From: Chionis minor
Lineage: Eukaryota > Chordata > Aves > Charadriiformes > Chionididae
DNA length: 64,000 bases
Assembly: GCA_013398295.1 (NCBI GenBank)
Contig: VZSF01001511.1
Location: forward strand, 206,577-270,576
Direction: 5' to 3'
The notes under the pieces were generated by a model. The model had not been told where the DNA came from, did no database searches, and saw only the letters and a list, made by a program, of their open reading frames with translations. Each line of letters opens with the position of its first letter. Within the stretch, counting starts at the first letter, position 1. Below are positions 1 to 11,899 of the stretch, piece by piece. The position numbers and the translations under genes were made by a program.

Positions 1-58
1 AATCCCAGAGGAGGCTGGCGAGCAAGGCGGCGGAGAGCAGGGCCCGGCGTGCATTCAT
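1..58 (-). CDS. GDF6: GDF6, first coding exon, 5' fragment (signal peptide)
   Basis: The minus strand opens with ATG at 58-56 and encodes 19 residues before the window ends. They read MNARRALLSAALL then ASLLWD: a basic start followed by a hydrophobic leucine/alanine core, as in a secretory signal peptide. Aligned without gaps to the start of human GDF6 as I remember it, 11 of 19 residues agree, including the LLSA core and the closing LWD. GDF6 is a secreted BMP/TGF-beta ligand that acts in joint, skeletal and eye development. The prodomain and cystine-knot domain lie beyond the left edge. Support comes from position: GDF6 is the neighbour of UQCRB on the same strand in human. The evidence is short (19 residues), so the call rests on both alignment and synteny. 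Another BMP-type signal peptide is the alternative. Confidence 0.8.
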   Translation of the reverse strand, partial: MNARRALLSAALLASLLWD

Positions 59-330
59 AGCGAGAGGCGGTGGCGGTGGGGAGGAAGAGGAGGGCGGCCC
101 GACGTGCGGCTCCGGCGGCCCACGGAGCGGCGCGGGGACTGCGCGGCGGCGTGGCGCGGAGCGGGGACTGCACCCGGGCGGGCTCGGCCCGCAGCAGCCC
201 GCCCCGNGCACCCAGCCCGCCCCCGCGGGGCGGTCCGCGGCGGGGCGGGGCACCCCGCGGTCGGGTGCTCTGGGGTCCCTTTGCTCGCTCCTGGCTGTGG
301 GCTCCACGCGGGGAGTGGACACGAGGGCCG
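59..330 (-). promoter_or_regulatory. GDF6: CpG-island promoter / 5' UTR of GDF6
   Basis: The bases just upstream of the GDF6 start are very GC- and CpG-rich, with several GC-box cores (GGGCGG or its complement, around 197-250) and no TATA box at a usual distance. This is a TATA-less CpG-island promoter. The transcription start cannot be placed from sequence alone. One ambiguous base (N) lies at 206. Confidence 0.6.
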
Positions 331-2099
331 GGGAGAGATGCCGCAGGTCTCGCTGCCACCCTTCGGGTACCGCTTCTCATCCGCCGGCCAACGCCCCCGT
401 GCTTCTGGGTGCTGCCGGTGCTGCGGGTTCGGGCGTGGGCAGACGCCGGTGACACTAATGATCCTGCTTAAGGCTCTCCGTATTCCCACCGCTATATGCC
501 TGCCGAGGGGGGCAGGGGGTCTCTCAAGAAGGAGAATTTGGCAGAAAGTGGGGGTCTCGCCATGGGATGTGCCAGGGCCCAGATAGCAGGCACTCTTGGG
601 GCAGGCTCTGCCACTCATCGGAGAGGGAAGGGAAAGCACAGGAGCAAAGAGCCATAGACCATTCTACTTCCCTTAAAATCTGCCTGGCCACCAAGAGGGA
701 GCGAGCCCAAGAGGAGCACAGTGCCAGGCTGGACGCTGGGAAAACACAGCAGTAGGCAGGCAGCACCGGCAACACGAGTGGGGCAGCCTGGGGCAGGCAG
801 GAAAGCTGTCCCTGGGCGGGACACAGATCGTCCTTGTTCTGGCCACGCAGAAGACTGGAGTGGAGCTGTCTTCTACAAGAGGATTTATCCATCCCTTTGC
901 ATTTGGCTTGTCAGGGGTGCACCCCCCAATATAGGACTTGTGTCAGCTCTCCAAATGGTTTCATCCAGCCACCTATCTAATGGTTCACAGCCATGGACAA
1001 AGCATAGCAACAAACTTGTGTTACCCTACCTGTCCCGTTCCTTCCTTGCTTATTCCCGAGCTCCTTCTCATCTTCCTGCCTGAGCTATGGCACTGCTGCT
1101 GCTGGCAGCCACAAGCCATCCTTGTCCACTTCCCCACGCTGCTTTCCTTTGCCCTGTGTTGAGCTTCCCTTTCTCCTCTCCTGATCTTCTCTCATTCTCC
1201 CCCATTTTCCACTTCTTCCTACTTCTCCTATCTGTCCCAGCTCTGCCACCAGTGGATTTTCCTCTTGTTCCAGCAAGAGATGCTGCAGCCTGGGGGTCTT
1301 GGGTGTTTAGCAAAGAAAGCTCAGTCCATAGCAAATAAAGGGAACCTGGCTTTCACCCCAGCTTGACTGTAACACCTCTGACTGTGCCTCTTCATCAGCA
1401 GCTGTTCTTCATGGGCCATGCAGTCATACCCTGAACTTTCTTGTCCTTTTCTTCCCCTTTCTCTTTTCCCACCAAGAGAGGGCAACTCATGCCAGGGCTT
1501 TTGGTGCTGCTTCCAGGGCAACACATGCACCGGTGGGATGAGGCAGACCCTGCCAGGGCATATGGAGCAGGCATCTGTCCTGGTAGGTCCCAGTTTGCCT
1601 GTGGCAAATTCAGTCCCACTGTGCTCCCCAGCCCTAAGGGAGAGATGCTAGGGGAGATGAGGACCATGAAGGGGACATGCAGCTCGAAAAGCGGCTCAGG
1701 TTCCAAGTGACCCAGGGTGCATCTCCACCAAGGAAGAAGATAACTCCAAGGCAGGGGCTCACACGCTGCCTCGCAACCCTCCACACATGGCTTAGAGAGC
1801 TCCCTGGTGTGGTTTTCGCCCGTGCCAGTGAGCACTTTCCCAGTCAGTGCCCAGGCCTGTTACGAGTTAGGGCTTGTGCCAGGGGCTGTCCCTAGACGGC
1901 CATTTGGATGTGACCATGTGGATGTGGGACACATCGCACAGCTTGGATTAGAGAATGGGGCCCGTCATTGCCTTGGCTTCTTTTTAATAGGATAGATGTA
2001 CTGTGAAGTGCTGGCAGATGAACTGTGAAGAAAACAGGGCTACAGAAGAGTATCAGTGACAGTGCAGAAATGAGGCAAGTGTTCTGCAAAACCAATTCC

Positions 2100-2820
2100 C
2101 ACATTGCTCCATCCCGCTTTTTTCATCCCCTTTTTATTTACTGTGTTCACATATTTATGTGTGTTCACTCCTCCTGCCTAACCCCTGGGTTCATGGCTGC
2201 CCTCCTGACCGTTTGTCTCCCTTTTCATCAGCTGCTTTCTGCTCTGGAACCTTTCCCCCTCCCTCTGTCCCTTTGGCTTTGCTTTTCCGATGCCTCGCTT
2301 TTGTTACTTCTGGTCCCCTTTGCCGCTCCCATCCTTTCTGCTTTGTACTTCACATTTTGGTTATTTTTTTTTTTTTGCCACGACCCAATTCCTTCTGGAG
2401 CCTTATCATCACTTTTTTGTTTCTTTCTCCCCCTTTTGTGCCCTCATCACTTATTCCACTCTCCTGCCTGCTATCTCTAATCAGCTGCCCAGCTCCAGTT
2501 TCTTCTCCGCCAACTTCTGCCCAACCCTAGTCCCCCAGGCTCTTTCTTTTCTATCCTGCTGCATTTCATTGTCCTATTTTCCTTTTCTGATATTGTTTCC
2601 ACTTCCCACATCCCCTCCTTGCGGTCCCCAGTGCTGCTGCTGCATGGCTACCCTTTCCCACTCCCACCCCGCTGGTTTCCAGGGTCTCTCGCTGCTCCCG
2701 GAGTGTCTGTTCCCTTCCTGCCTTTGTCTCTCGGTCTGTCTCTCCTCTTCCCTCTTTGTTCTCAGCTTTTTCCTCCCTTGGCCTCCTCCTCTCCCAAGGG
2801 AAGGTGGTTTCGTACTAATG
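2100..2820 (+). repeat. Pyrimidine-rich low-complexity tract
   Basis: The plus strand is dominated by C and T over roughly 700 bases, with many CTTTCC/CCTTTT runs and one T(14) run near 2,365. It has no repeat unit. The strand bias leaves overlapping stop-free frames on both strands, which I regard as non-coding. A shorter tract of the same kind lies at about 1,130-1,240. Confidence 0.6.
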
Positions 2821-4016
2821 CAAAGCTGCAAGGGTCGAGTGGTCTCGAGAGCAACTTCCACCAGCCCGATTTAATTTCTACCTGCTGCTTTTGCGCGTTT
2901 TAACACATTCTCTAAAATTGCCTCAGACGGCTGCTTTCCACCCGCTCTTCTTTATGGGGGGCCTGACTTGAAGCTCTCTGCAGCCAACAGGGGCCATTCC
3001 CTGGCTCTGGGGGCCTTTCGGGCAGCGCAGAGGCTGGAGAAAGCTCACACCCTGTTGTTATCACCCCAAAACAGCGATGCTCACCAGGTGATCGCCTACA
3101 CAGGTAGTAGTAATAGCCATAAAGGAGGTAGTGCTGCTGTCCTGCCTGTTTCTCGCAGCATTAGGCCCCATTGCCCAGGCTGTCTCCTTGCCATTTCGGA
3201 AGACAATGCCATTGTTCAATGCAGCTCATTGCCAGGACAGTCACTTAAGGGAATGACAGAACGTAGGAAACCGAGAAGATGCAGCAATTGTGGTGCCTTA
3301 TGCAGCTACGCAGTCTGATCACTGCGAGGGACCTGAATATCATATCAAACCATCTTAAGAAGTTTTGGGTTTGATTGGCATTGAGAAAACCACGTGGAAG
3401 CAGACCTGGGAACTGCAGGCAGGAGCGGGCACCTCACGGGGCAGCGCGCCTGTGAAACACTCGGGATCTCGGCGTCGGAGCTCGGCAAAGGGCGTAATAA
3501 CGGCAGCAACAACAATAAGAAGGGTAAAATAATAGCAGCCACCAGAAAAGAAGAATAGCATTTTTAAAAATTGTTTCCTTTCTGGTTTTCTCAACAATAA
3601 AAGTTGGCTGGGTTTCAGTTTATAATTGCATTATAAATATTTTGTAACAATTTTTTTTAATTTCAAATACATTTCTCCAAACTAAAACAATTTGTGGAAG
3701 CTTTCTAAACTGCAGTTTTCGAAACAGTTTAATGAATTTCCTTGCACTGGAACACACAGATTTCACATCTTTCAAATTTATTTCTTTCTGTGAATTTGCT
3801 ATTCTGGGGAAAAAAGAAAACCACCAGAGGCAAAATTTGAAAGCCAGGAGAAAGTGAAAATCAAATGTAATTTTTTTCCCCCTGGAAGTTTAATGGAAAT
3901 TTCTCTTGTTAAAACCATAAAATAAGCAGCAATGTTGAGGACTAGTGTCAGAGGTTAAAATTCATCCCTGTACAAGTCGTCAAGCCAGGGCCTAAGCAAC
4001 CCTAGTCTGACCTCTG

Positions 4017-4079
4017 GTTTGTAGCCTTTTGGAATACGTTTGTAGCCTTTTGGAAGACGTTTGTAGCCTTTTGAAAGAC
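4017..4079. repeat. Tandem repeat, 21-bp unit, 3 copies
   Basis: Three head-to-tail copies begin at 4,017, 4,038 and 4,059, each starting GTTTGTAGCCTTTTG. Copies differ by one or two bases near their ends (GGAATAC, GGAAGAC, AAAGAC). Confidence 0.9.
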
Positions 4080-6103
4080 TTACTGTGGCGTTAGGACAGA
4101 GCTGGTCAGTTTGTAGACAGTCCCTCTGAATCTCTTTTATTGTTTTACAGCAAGGTTGTGGCTTATTTTAACATGAACGAGACATTCTAGGGTTTTTACT
4201 TCTGCAAACCAAAATCATTCTCTATCAGGATGACTAGAAAATGTACTCACTCAAAATACGGGCTTCTTCCGCCTTCACCACAAAAAGCTCCGAAAAGGCC
4301 GTGGTCACACCACATAATCAGGGGGTAGGGATTCCTACTGGCAGAGCAGTTAGCACAACATTTTCTGAAATGCCTGTGTAGCCCATATGTGCTGGTTTTC
4401 AGTGAAACACCAGCATCCACAAGCCTCAGCTTCGAAAATGAGACTTGTCTTTCAAAGGCTCCGAATCTGAGGCATTAAACTCCCGTTGCTTTTAGCTTCA
4501 ACAGGCTGAACCCCTGCCTCCTTGCTGCAGCGCTCCTGAAATATTAGTTTTCTGTGCTCCATACCAGCAGGAATATTTGTTTTCAGAAGGTATATTTTGA
4601 CCCAGAAGTCGCTTCCCCTTCCCCAGATGAACCTTCCCTTGTGGGTAATGTGCCAGTTCCTCTCCCTGCCTTCTTCCCTGCCCGGCTGCCCTGCTCTCTG
4701 CTGGGAGCGTCCTTGGGGAGGGAGCACCAGGCTCCCTCCTCTGCCACCTGCATCCTGGGCCACCACATCAGCCAAATTTTTTTCTTTTTTTTTTTTTTTT
4801 ACTTAATAGATCAAATTTTTTTTTTTTTTTCCTCAGCGTATTTGTTCCAGCCTGCCTGATCTCCAAACTGTTAACATAAACCTCGAAAGTCTAAGTGGAT
4901 CAAGAATTTTAACTGTCGTGTGAACTCACAGGAGTTGAAGGAGTGTATCCAAATAAATAGGGATGCTTTAGGAGAGTCTGAACCGGCTCCCATATTGAGG
5001 TCCTCCAGGGAAAGTTCTGTTTCCCTTTCCAAGCATCCCGCAAAGGATCTGTGCCTCTCCCAGCTCCCCACGGCCCAAGGGGCTCATCCAGGAGAGTTCC
5101 CTGCACTCCAGCTGGGTGAAGGCTTGTGCAGCCCCACAGCGTGGGGATGGGCTTTCCCATTTCTCTTCCTTTTGCTCCTACTTTTGGCCATTAGTCTTTT
5201 CACAAGAAAAGTCGGGAGAAGTAGCGGGGCTAACCCTGAGCAGCACTGTTGCTTTTTACAGCGTTTTATTTTGCCACGAACCAGTGGCAACGTTGCTTCT
5301 CTGCAAGCTCTCTGCATTTTTGTCACTGTCTTAGATTAGAACCATATTGTCTCTCACTCACAGTTAAAAACTTAATATATGGGCACGAAGAGTGAAGCCA
5401 CTCCTGCATTCTTGGTCTGTCAAAACACATCCTGACGTCAGGGAAACAAACTGCAGCATATAGAGCACGAGAAAGGGAAGAGGTTTACGAGAGCAGTTCT
5501 GCTTTCGTTCGCTCCAGCGTAGAAAATTAAAATGATGTAGGAAATTGTCTTTCCTGTTTAGAATAGATTTGGGTTTGAAAAATTACTGCTAACTTTGTAA
5601 ACATTAAAATAGAAGCAATAAAGATGTGAAATTTCACACAGGGGATCTACAATGTTTGTATAATTATAAGCATATGGTTACTTTACATGAGGTCTCTGTT
5701 ATACTTTTATTTACTAGTGCTTGGGGAAAACAGGGGTTCTCAAATTTAGTGTTTATTTACATGTATAGGGAATGTCGCAGTCCCCATTAACCTGTCATAA
5801 TCTGTATTTCTGTCTCGGAGCTGCAGCTATATAAACTGAACCCCCAGTTTTACCATCATTTCTAATTTTTTCAGCTATGCTGCTAACTCAGACAATTTTG
5901 GTTATTTCTTAAAAATGTATATTCTCCTGCCGGTGGCAGGATGGGGACCGCTTGGCGCCTGCTCATTTCAGCTCTTGGGGGACTAAAAGCGAAAGGCTCT
6001 TGCTTCAATGCAGCTTTCTCTCTTCTGAGGAGTTGGGTGGCGCTTTAATTTATTGTTTTCTTTTTAATCTGACTTTCCACTAGGCTGCAAACCCAGCCCC
6101 AGA

Positions 6104-6139
6104 GGATACTCGGCATTTCTTCTTCGGTGCCGAGTATCC
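6104..6139. repeat. Perfect 12-bp inverted repeat (hairpin)
   Basis: GGATACTCGGCA at 6,104-6,115 is matched perfectly by TGCCGAGTATCC at 6,128-6,139 with a 12-base loop. The stem has no mismatch. It is too short for a microRNA precursor and has no poly-T terminator, so its role is unknown. Confidence 0.85.
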
Positions 6140-9100
6140 ACAATTCCTAATTTTGTAGGATTCAAAAGGACCTCAGCCCCAGCAGGCTCCAGCCCTCCAT
6201 TTGTGGGCTGAATTATACTATTTGTTGTCTTTAATACTTAGTGGCCATACTTCTAGGGTTGCTCTTTGCTTCAGTGCAGTGAATGCAGGAGCTCATATAT
6301 GAGTAATAACTATTGATCTTAGAAAAAATGTGGAATACTTTCCAGAAATTTCTTGCATTTTTACATTCTACATAGGGATACTTAAAATTTTGATAAACTA
6401 GATTTAACTGTGGGTTTGGGGATTTTTTTGGGGGGGTGAATACCTCAATGCAGGCTTCCAGCTTTGGCTTTGCTCAGGCTGGTGCTACGAAACAATGTTC
6501 TGCCATGATCACAACCACACATTCTGCCTAGAGAGGGGCAAGCACATACAACAAATCCCTTTTTTAAAAACATGAAGGGTTCTGTACAAAGCACTGCATC
6601 ACCACAGTTTGGCCTAACAGCACAAAGGAATTTAGTTGCACCCTTTTATTTTACAATTCCTTACTTGCTGCTCTCATTTCCCTCACTTCTCTCTCACCAC
6701 TTCAGCACTGCACAGGCCATTTCAGGCAGCTGGGTTTTCTTGCAGGCCCTCAGATGACTTTAAGGTGTCTCAGTTACTGTCCTGCTACCAGCGTTGGGAT
6801 GCAGGTGAGCAGCTCACCTGAGACCCCAAAGATGTGGGTACCAATCTCATCTGTACTCGCGCTTCCTCAGGAGTTTCACTCCATCTCTCCTTGCTGCTGT
6901 TTCTACCTTCTTCTTTGTTCTAGCTCCAAATTCTTCAGGACAGGGGCTGCTTCCCACCATACCACTGCTATTTAATTTTTTTCTTGGTAGGGAAATTTGT
7001 ATTTTTCCTTATGTTTCTTCGGTTCAAAGCAGTTTGCCAGTGCTAGTTCTGCAAGCCTACTGGGTGTTGTTTATTGCCGCCCTGGGCAAGGTCCTCTGTG
7101 GCGCCCTGCAGCCGTTTCCCCTGAAGAAACCCCTTTAGGAGCAGCGTAGGAGTCTCACCACACACAGACCCAAACCAGGGGGGCCAACAGTGCAGCCTCT
7201 GGCAAAGGAAACCCGCTCCTGGGAAGTGCAAAATTCACGTTGCCCCTTGTTAACGCCTTGGTGTGGGCAGGAGCCGTGCTCCAGCAGCCCCCAGGCTGGG
7301 GGTGTTTCCTGGGCTGTGGAAGTTATGCCCGAAGGTGGTCACAGGGGAAGGGGAGGCACAGACCGAACTGTGTGTGATGGTGACAGCCACCATGTTCATT
7401 CTGCTTGCCCCCACCCCCTCACCACTTTCTGGTTTTTGTTGTGCTTATGGAGGAGGGAGTGGACCGCAGAGGGAAAGAGGAGCAGAACAAGGAAGGAGAG
7501 GAAAAGACAGGCTGGCAGTGGTTTTATATCAAAAAGTTAGCTGTCGGCACGGTCTGCCCTGTCACTGAGAAGATTGGTAAATAGAGGGGCATCCTCAGTG
7601 CAAATTTACCACCATCACAGAAAACACATGCTGCAAGTGCTCCTTTCCCTTTGTATTTCCATTTTTGCTTTTTAAAATTGCCATAATTTCAAAAAAGCCA
7701 TTTTTGCTATCCCTGGTACAGTGTGAGAAACAGGCACAGCGAGGGGAAGCTGCTGACTTCCCCCTGGGGAAACAGTTAAACTCTTTCTCCAAGGAGGCAG
7801 TGCTAGGGCACACAGCCCCGTGCTGCATCCATGTCCACGTCCTTTCTCAGTCCCAAATTAACTCAGTTATTTTGCTGAGTAAAAGATGATTAAACAAGCA
7901 GTAAGATGTTATCGTTAGAGGCTTCCTATTAAACTATGACTATAAATACTGGCACAGGGAGGATAAAACTTCCTCAAGCTAAGCATGTTAGCAGCTAATG
8001 TTTCCTTAAACATTGTCCACAAAATGCATTGGCTGACCAAAATGTTTATCAGTGCTACCTCTTAGGAAACCAAACTGGTTTATTTTCAGCTCCTCTTGAC
8101 TGCCTTATATTTAGTGCAGTAATGTGGTTACCTTTTAAGTAAAACTGCATCATTAAATAGATTCCCCAAACGATTTTCAACACCACAAAGGCAAAAGACT
8201 AATATAAAAAAAATGAGAAGGCTGAAAAAGAAGCATCCGCCAGCCAGAGCACAGCAAAAACGTCTCACCTATAGCATACTTCGATTCTTTTGCAGTTTAA
8301 TCGTAATTCTGGATTCCCTTATTTGAAGCGCTTGTTCTGGGATTAATTAAATCAGCCGGTCCAATCCTTGAGCTACTGACTAATATTTATGCTCAGCCTT
8401 TATTCTTTCTTAATGTTTGGGGTTTTTTTTCCCCCCTATACATAGGAAGAGCGGTAGCCAGCCAGCAAAACACCAGCGTGCAGTAGGGGACAAAGAGCTC
8501 TAAAGCAGAAGTGGACGTCGGAGTGTCACTCCTCCCTGCCTATGCCAAGGCTGCCCTGGCACAGGGAATCCCGCTCCTGCCCCTCCTACCACCACACGTG
8601 CAGGGCTGCTGGAGTGGCCAAACGCCAGCAAGGCAGGAGGGAACGGGGAGCGACGGCAGACTAAAACCATCAGTGCGTTTAAAAGCAGAAAACGCGGGCA
8701 TTGCTTTCATCCTGGGTGTTTTGTCTGTGCCAGCCGAGCAGCAAAAAAAAGCCCTTTGGGAAAGCCAAGCGGAACCTGTGCGAACAGTGCAGATAACAAC
8801 CCCCGTGCTCGCTGTGGATGAAACGGAGAATAAATGTGCAATGCTTGGGGAGGTGCTGGTTTGCCTCTGAATTTCCAAAGTCCGGAGAGATATATTCGTT
8901 CTGGGCCTGAGCCCAAAGCCATCTGCAGGCAAGGGGGGTCTTGGCTGGGGCGGAGGGTCGACCTTTTTATGGCAGAGCTGCTCTACGGTGATCAGAAAAG
9001 AGCTGCTTCCGTTCAGCCCACGTCTCCTTCGCACGGGGAAATGCGTAAAAGTTGCTCTCGCTGACATTAATGGGAATTACGGTTGCAGTTTAACTTCCTC

Positions 9101-11379
9101 ACATGCCACGGTATCCCATAAGGTAACGGTCTGGGTGTGGGTATATGAATTAGTTCTTAAAGCTGCACGTGTTTCTCCTCTTTATAAAAGGAGACTGGGC
9201 ACCCTGTAACTGCTAAGAACAGGCTGTCTGAAAGGTGTTTTATTAACTGAAGTTGGGGAAGAAAATGAAACTGAAAAGAATACGACTGCATATTAAACTA
9301 CATGAAGTGGTCATGACAACTGGGGATCTTGGTATCGTAAAATTTTAACAGCTGGATGCAATCAATGGGGATTTTCCTTTTTTTTTTTTTTTTTTGTTAA
9401 GCTGAAGAAAGAAAGAGAGAGGGGAGGGAGAGAAAAAAAAAAGAAAAGCTTCATTTTACTTGAGCAAGCTCTTTATCCATCTTGGCTTTCTTTGCTTAAT
9501 ATCAGAAGTTGTCTTTACTTCTCTATAAATCTCAGCACTACCTGTGCTTGGCTGATGCCATCCCCTTCCCAGAGCAAGGATTCCACAGCAGGAGGTGTTC
9601 AATATCCTCAATAGCAGCATGACAAGGAATGGAAACTAGAGAAATGCATGTTGCAGGGAGACTTCTCCAGAGTGAATACAATCTTTAAATCTTACCAGAT
9701 AATGAATCAACATCAATTTTTGCTTCAAAATTCATCAAGTGCCATTTGTGCCTGAAATTCCACAGTATTTCTTTGGCAAAAAGACTTAAGTTCCAGGGCA
9801 AGTCAATAAAAACACTTAACTGTCTGGTAGGTCATCTTCTATTTAGTCACATGAAAACGCAGCCTGGGCTTTCCCTTATATCCATCTCTTTTGCTCCAGG
9901 ACTGTTTCCTTCTTGGTAATGTCAACGCTTGCTTTGAGGTAGCTGAAGAAATATTTCATAGACTGAGCTTTATCAGAGCTACAGAAAATGAGAGCATTGG
10001 CCAAAAATAATGAAACAGGCTTCTTACCAAAAAAATTAATGCATATGTTTTGAAAACAAGGCCAGAATTGTATATAACTTGCTGGAATCATGTTCGTTGA
10101 TAGCTCCATCGAGGACTGCCGTATTCATTCAGACAGTAATGGGATATTATTCAGCATTAGTAAGTTTGATGGCTCTCAGTCTGACTCGTATGGCTTTGCT
10201 CAGGCAGCCTTACAAACAAGCACGTTTCCTCAGTTTGTTGTTATTTCCGTGTCTGTTGAAGTGCAAACCAACTCCAAACTTCTGACTTCACCTTCCAGTG
10301 GTTACATGTGAATGTTTGTTTATTAAAATAACTTCATTTTTCATTTGCCAGTGCCTCATGAAGCCTGCAACAGCATTCACACATCTGAAGAAAATCTGCT
10401 GCACTCAGTGCATTTTCAGCCCGTCCAAACCCCACTCGTCTGTGAAGTTCCAGGTTTCCAGAGCAGAGGTTGGGTTCTGGAGAAACTTTTAAGACCCAGT
10501 TTTGAGGACTGCAGACACCCCTTGCCTCTTCCAAGCGACTCAGTGCTGCGCACTCGTACTGGGGCTCAGAGCAAGGCAGGATGGAACCCCGATGCTCTGC
10601 TAAGGCACCCGTCAGGGTAACCTGCAAAAAGAGCAGATGTCAGCCCAGGGGGTTTTCACCTTCAGTCTCCTAATTCCTTTGGCGCGTTGCCCTAAATCTT
10701 GTTTTCCATGTTTCTCCCACAAAAGTCATTTGGAAACACCTGTAGTAGGGCCAAAATAAACATTGGCAGATGGTGATTGGAAAATGTCATGGGCTGCCCT
10801 TTGCCCAGGTGCCTGGGAAGGGAGCGGAGCACATCACAGGGACACCTGGCAGCGCCCGCCCCAGTGAGCCGCGGAGAAAATGACTGGTGGGTGATGAAAC
10901 GCTGGCTGGACTTGGTGACTGCTGAGAGCCAGGACCGGGGGCTGGTCTCTGAATTTGGGGGAACATGTCTGAGCTGTGATGGGCTTCTGACTCGTGCGCT
11001 TGCTTCAATACCAAGTGTCTCCGAATGGACAGTGTCGCTGAATGACATTGCGAAGCTGCTGCAAGTGTGCAGGGCAGAGGTGGGAGCTCAGAGCCACCAG
11101 CACAGAATAGAACGATGGGAGGGAAGAGCTTGTTTGTGGTTAATATTGGCACAAATGTGTGCAACATCTGACTAAGTAATTCTACAGACACGCTCGTCTG
11201 TAGAAGACCAGTTCGTAGTAGGACCAAACCATCGCAGTTGAACTACATGATGTATTTTGGAGGCGCTAGGCAGTGAGAAGGCTTCTTCTGCTGTTCCAAG
11301 CGACATCGCTGCCTCAGAGGGTCCTCGGGAGAATCCCTGGGCCCCGCCGTGCAGCACTCAGGATGACCGCACAGAGCCC

Positions 11380-11640
11380 AAGCGGAAAACCTGGGCAGCC
11401 TGTGAATAAACCCTCCGGGGCAGCGTCCGTCCGTCCCTCCGTCCGTCGGTCCGTCGCTGCTGCGGGGCTGGCGGAGGCGGGGGGGGCGGGGAGGGCGGCC
11501 GTGCCGTGCCCGGTGCGACAGCGCCACCTGGCGGTCAGAGCCAGCCGCGCCGCCCCGCTGCGGCCCGATCCGGCCCCAGGGCGGCGGGGGGACCCCGGGG
11601 GAGCCGCCGCCACCCCCCGGCGCTGCGTTTTCCCTGTTGC
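11380..11640. promoter_or_regulatory. Orphan CpG island with CTCF-like site
   Basis: A sharply bounded CpG-dense block sits in the middle of the GDF6-UQCRB interval, flanked by AT-neutral DNA. It contains a GTCC-type microsatellite (about 11,424-11,455), a G-rich stretch (about 11,470-11,500) and a CTCF-like motif. No conserved protein can be read from it, although GC content leaves long open frames on both strands. It may be the promoter of an unannotated non-coding transcript or an insulator. Confidence 0.55.
11519..11537 (-). promoter_or_regulatory. Candidate CTCF binding site
   Basis: CAGCGCCACCTGGCGGTCA agrees at 15 of 19 positions with the reverse complement of the usual CTCF consensus (TGGCCACCAGGGGGCGCTA, from memory). 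The core GCGCCACCTGGCGG spans 11,521-11,534. The motif reads forward on the minus strand. Confidence 0.5.
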
Positions 11641-11823
11641 CAGTCCGCTCCTGACATACAGGCACACACGCACACCCCGACCCGAGCCTCTGCTGAGCGC
11701 CTCTGTCACAGTCGCACAGGTCTTTTTGGGGACAGTCCACTTGATTTCGTTTGTCCTGCCTGGGATGGGGCTGTATAAGAGGCTGTACAGCCGAAGTACC
11801 CTGACTTCACGAAAACCTCTGAC

Positions 11824-11899
11824 CTCATTTCTGTGTTCATTTGTGCTATACGCTCATTTCTGTGTTCATTTGTGCTATATGCTCATTTCTGTGCTCAAA
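11824..11899. repeat. Tandem repeat, 29-bp unit, about 2.6 copies
   Basis: Units begin CTCATTTCTGTG at 11,824, 11,853 and 11,882. The first two full copies differ by a single base near the end (ACG versus ATG), so the duplication looks recent. Confidence 0.9.

Larger units (their letters stand above)
331..11370. other. Upstream flank of GDF6, no gene recognised
   Basis: I find no coding exon, tRNA or recognisable transposon here. Open frames in this stretch are low-complexity or come from base composition. Contents worth noting are a pyrimidine-rich tract (about 2,100-2,820), a 21-bp tandem repeat (4,017-4,079), T-rich runs (4,779-4,832 and 9,378-9,397), a 12-bp inverted repeat (6,104-6,139), and AT-rich single-copy blocks at about 5,340-5,900 and 8,160-8,450. 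The interval is where distal GDF6 control elements would be expected. Confidence 0.6.

Noticed and set aside
6104..6139. MicroRNA precursor at the 12-bp hairpin
   Set aside because: A 12-bp stem is too short for a pre-miRNA, and the flanks do not extend the pairing.
7939..7948. TATA-box-like CTATAAATAC in the GDF6 flank
   Set aside because: Surroundings are AT-rich and no initiator, exon or transcript evidence follows.
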